This document shows positions 58,568-64,000 of a stretch of 64,000 nt of DNA, one piece after another. Numbering within the stretch: position 1 is the first letter of the stretch; every line of letters starts with the position of its first letter. The stretch is from NCBI RefSeq assembly GCF_003026395.1, contig NZ_PYOO01000002.1:62001-126000 (forward strand), read 5' to 3'. Both the position numbers and the translations under genes were made by a program. The notes beneath the pieces are model-generated. The model was not told the DNA's origin and did no database searches. It saw nothing but the letters and a program-made list of their open reading frames with translations. Origin of the DNA: Photobacterium iliopiscarium. GTDB lineage: Bacteria > Pseudomonadota > Gammaproteobacteria > Enterobacterales > Vibrionaceae.

Positions 58568-58978
58568 TTATGAATCAATAGGATAAATACGATCATAAAT
58601 CAAATTATATCCATACGCGTAGAATAAATAAAATATCACCATACCAATATCTAACACTAACGCATGCCATAAACTCACATTCAGCACCCATGCTAAAGCT
58701 GGAATAGTGAAAATTAATAATCCAACCTCAAAACCTAAACTATGTACTATCCGTTGCGACATTGTTTTTTGAGTCACGTTATATTTTTTATACATTAACC
58801 GATCAAACCATCGGTTATATAAGTAATTCCATACTGTGGCTACAATAGAAAAAAATATCCCCATAATACCGACATGTCCAAGTTCAAACCCAAATTGACT
58901 TAAAATACCCACCATCAATATCAGACCAATAATCTCAAAACCAATAGCATGGCGAATGCGATCAAACGTTGTTCTCAT
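58568..58978 (-). CDS. PACE-family (AceI-like) efflux transporter
   Basis: Small multidrug exporter of the proteobacterial antimicrobial compound efflux family, 136 residues with four helices from two tandem bacterial transmembrane pair domains. From the ATG at 58978 (MRTTFDRIRHAIGFE) the Glu falls at residue 15, the position of the essential Glu15 of Acinetobacter AceI, which supports this start over a TTG eight codons upstream. WNYLYNRWFDRL and the second-half repeat HSLGFEVGLLIF, with its WHALVLDIGMVIFYLFY, are family-like. Known substrates include chlorhexidine and short diamines; natural ones are uncertain. Convergent with phoQ. Confidence 0.9.
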   Translation of the reverse strand: MRTTFDRIRHAIGFEIIGLILMVGILSQFGFELGHVGIMGIFFSIVATVWNYLYNRWFDRLMYKKYNVTQKTMSQRIVHSLGFEVGLLIFTIPALAWVLNVSLWHALVLDIGMVIFYLFYAYGYNLIYDRIYPIDS

Positions 58979-59088
58979 AGTAAATGCTCTGTTGTGAACC
59001 AATAATATCTTTCACTAATATATCTACAAATCTCACCAATAAAAGTCATTAACTATCCGCTTAACAGATAGAAAAAAGAGCAAATATA

Positions 59089-59113
59089 AAAAAACCGCCA
59101 TCACTGGCGGTTT
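59089..59113 (-). terminator. Terminator after fabV
   Basis: On the minus strand AAACCGCCA / TGGCGGTTT with a four-base loop and T run. Confidence 0.93.
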
Positions 59114-59141
59114 ATTCAATATCTATTTTATGATGCGATTA

Positions 59142-60344
59142 CTAGATGTCTGCTACGTCAAAATCAACCACAGGATTCACATCAGCATCGTAATCAATGC
59201 CATCAACACCAAAGCCAAATAGCTTCAAGAATTCATCTTTGTATTGTTGGTAATCAGCAACATCATATAAGTTGTCATTAGTTACTGTTGACCATTGATC
59301 ACGACAATGCTGTTGAATATCTTCACGCAATTCCCAGTCATCTAAACGAAGACGATTTTCAGCATCAACGTCAGGTGCCGTGCCGTCTTCTTTATATAAG
59401 CGCTGCTTAAACATACGTAGGATCTGCTCCATGCAGCCTTCATGTACGCCTTCTTCACGCATTTTCTTAAAGACCATTGCAATGTACAACGGCATAACTG
59501 GAATCGCAGAGCTTGCTTGTGTAACAACACTCTTTAATACAGCAACATTGGCAGAACCACCCGTCGCACTTAGCTGAGTGTTTAGTTCTTTCGCAGCACG
59601 ATCTAGGTCCATTTTCGCTTTGCCTAACGCGCCATGCCAGTAAATTGGCCATGTTAGCTCAGTACCAATGTAACTAAAGGCTACGGTCTTACAACCATCA
59701 GCCAATACACCAGCATTTGCTAGCGCATCAATCCATAGCTCCCAATCTTGGCCACCCATAACAGTAACAGTGTCTTCAACTTCTTGTTCTGTTGCAGGCT
59801 CAATACTGGTTTCAATTAATACGTTTTTATTGGTATCAACGGCTGTTGTTGTGTACGTTTCACCCATCGGTTTTAGGCATGAACGAATCACTTCACCAGT
59901 CTCTGGCAATTTACGTACTGGTGATGCCAGTGAGTAAATAACCATATCAATTTGACCAAGATCTTGTTTAATCAAATCAACTACTTTTTGTTTTGCTTCG
60001 TTAGAGAACGCATCACCATTTAAACTTTTTGAGTAAAGACCTTCAGCTTTAGCAAACTTGTCAAATGCAGCAGAGTTATACCAACCAGCAGTACCTGGTT
60101 TCTTCTCTGTTCCTGGCTTTTCAAAGAAAACGCCAATTGTTGCAGCGCCACCGCCGAATGCCGCAGCAATGCGAGATGACAAACCGTAACCACTAGAAGA
60201 ACCAACCACTAAGACACGCTTAGGTGCATTTGTAATTGGGCCTTGTGCTTTAATATCAGCAATTTGCTGCTTTACATTTTCTTCACAACCAACAGGGTGC
60301 GTTGTTGTACAAATAAATCCACGAGTCTTAGGTTTGATGATCAT
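59142..60344 (-). CDS. fabV: Enoyl-ACP reductase FabV
   Basis: NADH-dependent trans-2-enoyl-ACP reductase completing each fatty-acid elongation cycle, a triclosan-tolerant alternative to FabI first found in Vibrio cholerae. 400 residues from the ATG at 60344 (AAGGGAAG upstream). The nucleotide-binding region [20 protein letters not shown] lies at about 45-64; the catalytic Tyr-x8-Lys pair is Tyr235 and Lys244 ([10 protein letters not shown]). [17 protein letters not shown] is nearly identical to the Vibrio protein. An in-frame TTG two codons upstream is unlikely. Confidence 0.97.
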   Translation of the reverse strand: MIIKPKTRGFICTTTHPVGCEENVKQQIADIKAQGPITNAPKRVLVVGSSSGYGLSSRIAAAFGGGAATIGVFFEKPGTEKKPGTAGWYNSAAFDKFAKAEGLYSKSLNGDAFSNEAKQKVVDLIKQDLGQIDMVIYSLASPVRKLPETGEVIRSCLKPMGETYTTTAVDTNKNVLIETSIEPATEQEVEDTVTVMGGQDWELWIDALANAGVLADGCKTVAFSYIGTELTWPIYWHGALGKAKMDLDRAAKELNTQLSATGGSANVAVLKSVVTQASSAIPVMPLYIAMVFKKMREEGVHEGCMEQILRMFKQRLYKEDGTAPDVDAENRLRLDDWELREDIQQHCRDQWSTVTNDNLYDVADYQQYKDEFLKLFGFGVDGIDYDADVNPVVDFDVADI

Positions 60345-60464
60345 TTTCAACTTCCCTTACATAATTGTGAATAGGATAAAAGGTTAATGACAGATACGCA
60401 TTAAATTTATGCCATAAATGAACAAAAATCACAGTGGTTGGAGGTGTTACGCTAAATTTTGGTC

Positions 60465-60493
60465 AAAAAAAGTGCCACGCATTTACGTGGCAC
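60465..60493 (-). terminator. Terminator after fadE
   Basis: On the minus strand GTGCCACG / CGTGGCAC with a six-base loop, followed by seven T. About 65 bases after the fadE stop. Confidence 0.93.
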
Positions 60494-60558
60494 ACGGGAG
60501 AATCCAGGTTTATATATCAAAGACTAAGTACCCTAAGCTGCCTTCCCTGGTAGCAAAC

Positions 60559-62808
60559 TTAGTTATTAAAATGGTTAGCACAGAAATGATCAACTTGAAT
60601 CGCTCTCTGCCTTAGTTGCTCTGCATTCTCTATTTTTTTAACATCCTCTTCTGTGACCACTCCCGCATCCAACGCTAACTGTAACTTCTTATTTAATAAA
60701 GCCTTGCATGGGATCTCACCATTGCGTGTTGCTTGCATTAATTTGCGTTCTAAAGGTTTGATCTCGTGCAGAGCCAGAAATGCACGTTCCATAATAGCAA
60801 TGGGATCATCATCTTTATCACCGACATAACATAAATGCGTTAATCGATCACGATGCACACTCGGTGTCATTAATAATGCTGCAATGTTGATACTAAGCGC
60901 ATCTTTAGGCGCTGAATAATGTATACCCAAAGGGAATGTTAATAATCGTAATGTGCGTCCAACCCTTTTACGAGGAAAATTCGTAAACACGTCATCAAAT
61001 GCGACCCCACATTGATGCAAACAATGCTGTAGCGCATAATCAACTAACGGTAGATCTTGTTGCTGACGTCCTTGATCTTCAAATCTTTTCAACGTTGCTG
61101 ACGCTAAATATAAATAACTAAGCACATCCCCTAAGCGAGCAGATAATAACTCTCGACGTTTTAATTCACCGCCTAAGCTCAACATTGATATATCAGCACA
61201 AACGGCAAGCGCTTTTGACATACGGTTTAAATGCCGATAATAATGACGCGTTTCACCACTAACAGGCACACGATTAAAACAACTACCACTCACCGCATTT
61301 AACAATGACTTGGTTATATTGCGGGTCGCAAAACCAATATGCTGCATTAACAAGCTATCAAAATCGTTCAAACCTTGATCTAAATCTGGGTTAGCTGCTG
61401 CTGCCATTTCATCAAGTACATAAGGATGACAACGTGTAGCACCTTGACCAAATATCATTAAATTACGGGTAATTATATTTGCTCCCTCAACCGTTATTGC
61501 CACCGGCATACCAAAGTAATGATGACCCAAATAATTCATTGGCCCTAATTGAATAGCTCGTCCAGCATGCACATCCATCGCATCATTTAAAACAGTTCGA
61601 GACATCTCTGTCATATGGTATTTAGCAATGGCTGTCACAATACCCGGTGTTTGCCCCATATCTAATGCTGTGGTTGTCAATGTTCGTGCCGCTTCTAGCA
61701 TATACGTAAAACCACCAATACGACCTAATGCTTGTGCTACTCCTTCAAAATGACCAATTGGCATACCAAACTGTTTACGTACAACGGCATAGGCTCCCGT
61801 TGTTTTGGCAGCTAAGTGTCCAACAGCCGTTCCTAAAGCAGGTAAAGATATACCACGTCCCGCAGATAAACACTCCACCAGCATCCGCCAGCCTTTTCCT
61901 GCATAATCTTGGCCGCCAATGATCCAATCTAATGGTATAAAGACATGATGACCGCGCGTAGGACCGTTCATAAATGCCATATTAAGTGGATCATGCCGCT
62001 CACCAATATCAACGCCAGCATGATCAGCGGGAATCAACGCACAAGTAATACCTAAATCAACTTTATCGCCAAGTAAGCCTTGAGGATCTTTCATTTTAAA
62101 TGCCAGACCAAGCACCGTTGCAACAGGCGCAAGCGTAATATAACGCTTATTCCATGTTAGGTTTAAGCCAAGAACTTGCTCACCATCATATTCGCCATAA
62201 CAGACTATTCCCTCATCAGGAATGCCGCCAGCGTCAGATCCCGCTTCGGGGCCTGTTAATGCAAAACAAGGAATATCTTCTCCATGAGCAAGGCGAGGTA
62301 ACCAATACTCCTTTTGTTGTTGAGTACCATAATGGGTAAGTAATTCACCGGGGCCAAGTGAATTTGGCACCATCACACAAACCGCAGCACTTAAACTGCG
62401 GGTCGCTATTTGTGCCACAATGGTTGAATTAGCATGGGCTGAAAAATCAAGGCCGCCATATTGTTTACTGATAATTAATGCAAAGAATTTTTCACGACGC
62501 AGAAATTGCCAAACATCCTCAGGCAAATCTTTTTGTTGCTGCACAATTTGATAATCATTTAACATTGCCAATAATGTTTGCAGGGTTGTATCAATGAACC
62601 GTTGTTCTTCTTGCGTCAATGTTGGTTTAGGGTAACCAAGCAATGTTTGCCATTGTGGATCCCCACCAAATAACTCACCATCCCACCACACACTACCCGC
62701 TTCCATTGCTTCTTTTTCAGTATCAGACAGTGGTGGTAATAATGTTTTAAACCGTTTAAAAACAGGATCACTTACATAACGTTTACGCATGGTTGATAAC
62801 GAGCTCAT
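60559..62808 (-). CDS. fadE: Acyl-CoA dehydrogenase FadE
   Basis: FAD-dependent first step of fatty-acid beta-oxidation. 749 residues from the ATG at 62808, with AAGGA upstream; a TTG eight codons earlier is also in frame. It lacks the N-terminal membrane segment of the 814-residue E. coli FadE. PPLSDTEKEAMEAGSVWWDG, FALTGPEAGSDAGGIPD, GRIGGFTYMLEAARTL and VEGANIITRNLMIFGQGA are clear, and the C-terminal third is the DUF1974 domain. It lies 44 bases after psrA, so both are probably one fatty-acid-responsive operon. Confidence 0.93.
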   Translation of the reverse strand: MSSLSTMRKRYVSDPVFKRFKTLLPPLSDTEKEAMEAGSVWWDGELFGGDPQWQTLLGYPKPTLTQEEQRFIDTTLQTLLAMLNDYQIVQQQKDLPEDVWQFLRREKFFALIISKQYGGLDFSAHANSTIVAQIATRSLSAAVCVMVPNSLGPGELLTHYGTQQQKEYWLPRLAHGEDIPCFALTGPEAGSDAGGIPDEGIVCYGEYDGEQVLGLNLTWNKRYITLAPVATVLGLAFKMKDPQGLLGDKVDLGITCALIPADHAGVDIGERHDPLNMAFMNGPTRGHHVFIPLDWIIGGQDYAGKGWRMLVECLSAGRGISLPALGTAVGHLAAKTTGAYAVVRKQFGMPIGHFEGVAQALGRIGGFTYMLEAARTLTTTALDMGQTPGIVTAIAKYHMTEMSRTVLNDAMDVHAGRAIQLGPMNYLGHHYFGMPVAITVEGANIITRNLMIFGQGATRCHPYVLDEMAAAANPDLDQGLNDFDSLLMQHIGFATRNITKSLLNAVSGSCFNRVPVSGETRHYYRHLNRMSKALAVCADISMLSLGGELKRRELLSARLGDVLSYLYLASATLKRFEDQGRQQQDLPLVDYALQHCLHQCGVAFDDVFTNFPRKRVGRTLRLLTFPLGIHYSAPKDALSINIAALLMTPSVHRDRLTHLCYVGDKDDDPIAIMERAFLALHEIKPLERKLMQATRNGEIPCKALLNKKLQLALDAGVVTEEDVKKIENAEQLRQRAIQVDHFCANHFNN

Positions 62809-62852
62809 AATGCATATCCTTTTGTGATTCAATGGCGAGTATTCATGGTTTA

Positions 62853-63518
62853 TTAGCCGTTAATATTAACGACAAAAGACTGATTCAATTCTATGGGTGC
62901 AGCAACGCCTGCCGCAAGATAAGGTACTAATCGATTAATTAGATCGTCAATTTGGATGCGATGAGAAAAATCATTGACTGCTATTTCGCATAGGGCCGTA
63001 CTTGATGCCATCGTAAATACAGCCGCACCAAGGGTAAAATGTAATCGCCAAAATAATGTTTCAGGATCTAAACAAGGATAAGCACGACGTACAGCGCTGA
63101 TAAATAAGTGAATAACATCATCATAATGTGTCGTTATAAACCACCGTAAATGCCCTTGTACATCGGTATAGCCACGGCCAAGTAAAGACATAAAAATAGT
63201 AGTACCATTAGTCTTACAGCTATTCAATGTCAGCAATGGCTGTTTAACGCAGAGAAACACCTCTTCCATCGTAAACTTATCACGCTGATGTAACGTCATT
63301 AATTCCATTTTTAATGCGGGCATAAATTGCTCAAGGTAACGGCTTAATACTGCACGAATTAATCCTTTCTTATCGCCATAATGATAATTAACCGAGGCTA
63401 GGTTAACCCCAGCAGTCGCCGTAATTACCCGTAATGACGTTGCTTTAAAACCACGAGCGGCAAACAATAATTCAGCAGCATCAAGTATTCGATTTTTCGT
63501 CGTTGCCTGTATCTTCAT
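62853..63518 (-). CDS. psrA: TetR-family regulator PsrA-like
   Basis: Fatty-acid-responsive repressor, 221 residues. The N-terminal TetR helix-turn-helix (residues 5-52) reads ILDAAELLFAARGFKATSLR and VNYHYGDKKGLIRAVLSRY; the C-terminal half matches the PsrA-type ligand domain in layout (WRLHFTLGAAVFTMAS). In Pseudomonas and vibrios PsrA binds long-chain acyl compounds and represses beta-oxidation genes. Location directly before fadE and a PsrA-type operator just upstream of its start support the name and suggest self-regulation. Confidence 0.8.
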   Translation of the reverse strand: MKIQATTKNRILDAAELLFAARGFKATSLRVITATAGVNLASVNYHYGDKKGLIRAVLSRYLEQFMPALKMELMTLHQRDKFTMEEVFLCVKQPLLTLNSCKTNGTTIFMSLLGRGYTDVQGHLRWFITTHYDDVIHLFISAVRRAYPCLDPETLFWRLHFTLGAAVFTMASSTALCEIAVNDFSHRIQIDDLINRLVPYLAAGVAAPIELNQSFVVNING

Positions 63519-63534
63519 CTGTCAGCCCTGATTA

Positions 63535-63546
63535 AAACGCTTGTTT
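63535..63546. promoter_or_regulatory. PsrA-type operator before psrA-fadE
   Basis: AAACGCTTGTTT, i.e. AAAC-N4-GTTT, fits the core of the Pseudomonas PsrA motif (G/C)AAAC-N2-4-GTTT(G/C) apart from the outermost bases. It is 17 bases before the psrA ATG, well placed to block the psrA-fadE promoter. Confidence 0.5.
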
Positions 63547-63647
63547 AAATATTACACAAACCACAATATTTAACAATTGCGCTACATCACAAACTACTAT
63601 TTTAATTTAACCTCATGAAAAACAATTAACCTCTTTATAATCAAGAA

Positions 63648-63728
63648 TAAAAAGCTGTCTGTTGTTTATAGAATAAGATTGGAACCAATATGAGGAAGCA
63701 GTGTCTTATCAATACCACTGCTTTTTTT
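63648..63728 (+). ncRNA. Candidate small RNA ending in an orphan terminator
   Basis: A plus-strand terminator, AAGCAGTG / CACTGCTT with a 12-base loop and seven T (63696-63728), follows no plus-strand gene: the nearest gene, psrA, runs the other way. A TATAAT at 63636-63641 would start a transcript of about 80 bases, including a small ATTGG / CCAAT hairpin. The matching -35 element is weak. This is an inference from position and structure. Confidence 0.3.
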
Positions 63729-63744
63729 AGAAGTTTTTACTTCA

Positions 63745-63785
63745 AAACCCATTAACAAATATTTGTTGGTGGGTTTCTTTATTTT
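63745..63785 (+). terminator. Second plus-strand hairpin near the right edge
   Basis: Sixteen-base arms (63745-63760 and 63761-63776) pair completely, counting two T-G wobbles, around an AACAAATATTTGTT palindromic centre; CTTTATTTTT follows. It ends no visible gene. Confidence 0.6.
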
Positions 63786-63976
63786 TATGGTAATACACCG
63801 CTACAAAATATTAATTTCAAATAAAACCATTTTTTTTGAACTTTATCTTACATAGGCACTCTTACTTATGTATTCAATTTGATAAATGGTTATTTTGCAC
63901 TGCAATAATGCCTTTTATGAAATGTTTAATTTACTACTGCTTTAAATCCTAATTGTATTTTTTTGGATAATCTCCA

Positions 63977-64000
63977 TCCCGCTGATATTTGTCAGCGGGA
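63977..64000. terminator. Inverted repeat at the right edge, probably a cut terminator
   Basis: TCCCGCTGA / TCAGCGGGA with a six-base loop ends exactly at the last base. On the minus strand no T run follows the stem. A plus-strand T run would lie outside the window. Confidence 0.45.

Larger units (their letters stand above)
63519..64000. other. Right-edge non-coding region
   Basis: About 480 bases without a credible protein gene. In order it holds the PsrA-type box, a TATAAT (63636-63641), a terminator (63696-63728), a second long hairpin with T-rich tail (63745-63785) and an inverted repeat cut by the window end (63977-64000). Confidence 0.5.

Noticed and set aside
63691..63756. Twenty-one-codon frame beginning MRKQCLINTT within the right-edge region
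   Set aside because: It runs through the first terminator stem, and no Shine-Dalgarno precedes it.
1..64000. Prophage, integrative element or insertion sequence
   Set aside because: No transposase, integrase, terminal repeats or tRNA attachment site seen. Gene order is that of conserved core blocks with regular terminators.

Overview
The window looks like a chromosomal, mostly core-genome segment of a marine gammaproteobacterium of the Vibrionaceae, most like Photobacterium. The reasons are the MukBEF condensin operon in place of Smc/ScpAB, the AT-rich intergenic DNA, a FabV enoyl-ACP reductase of Vibrio type, a PilZ-domain gene fused by overlap to mfd, a two-adaptor RND pump operon of the VexIJK layout, and a psrA-fadE operon. 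The genus is an inference from protein resemblance. I see no insertion sequence, prophage, integrase, CRISPR array, tRNA or rRNA.

Layout. 1-7.2 kb: mukB (cut by the left edge), mukE, mukF and cmoM on the minus strand as one overlapping operon, with elyC divergent. 7.4-14.4 kb: an RRM protein, then the lipid A/KDO block kdsB-ycaR-lpxK-msbA and comEC on the minus strand, with a DUF2062 gene divergent. 14.7-17.2 kb: an HdeD-like membrane protein, a small predicted secreted protein overlapping a DedA gene, and a small outer-membrane barrel. 17.8-26.2 kb: lolE-lolD-lolC (minus), then PilZ-mfd, a GNAT acetyltransferase and yecH (plus). 26.5-33.1 kb: a VirK/YbjX (DUF535) gene, an FKBP isomerase, then ndh, ycfP, thiK, lpoB, ycfL and hinT on the minus strand; this is the enterobacterial order with nagZ missing. 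33.4-36.7 kb: a chemoreceptor and pyrC. 36.7-42 kb: an RND pump with two lipoprotein adaptors. 42.2-48.9 kb: class I fumarase, pabB, nudL, sdaC, sdaA. 49.3-54.3 kb: an AraC-family regulator, satP, an iron-type alcohol dehydrogenase, a porin and grxA. 54.5-59 kb: ybjL, a PhoP/PhoQ-like two-component pair and a PACE-family efflux protein. 59.1-63.5 kb: fabV, fadE and psrA. The last 480 bases carry no clear protein gene but hold two plus-strand terminator hairpins.

Functional themes. Envelope construction dominates: lipid A synthesis and export (kdsB, lpxK, msbA), lipoprotein export (lolCDE), peptidoglycan synthase activation (lpoB), elyC, porins and PhoPQ-type sensing. Serine catabolism (sdaC, sdaA), acetate uptake (satP), fumarase and fatty-acid synthesis and breakdown (fabV, fadE, psrA) make up the metabolic part.

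No obviously new multi-gene system is visible. The most interesting signals are small: a structured leader before sdaA, a possible small RNA beyond psrA, a PsrA-type operator at psrA, a seven-codon upstream reading frame coupled to the DUF535 gene, a 23-bp tandem repeat before the small outer-membrane protein, a strong ribosome-binding site set apart from its start by a hairpin in ycfL, a PhoQ-like kinase without the H-box proline, and an uncharacterised secreted protein overlapping a DedA gene. Protein identities rest on remembered family sequences and visible motifs; no search was run.
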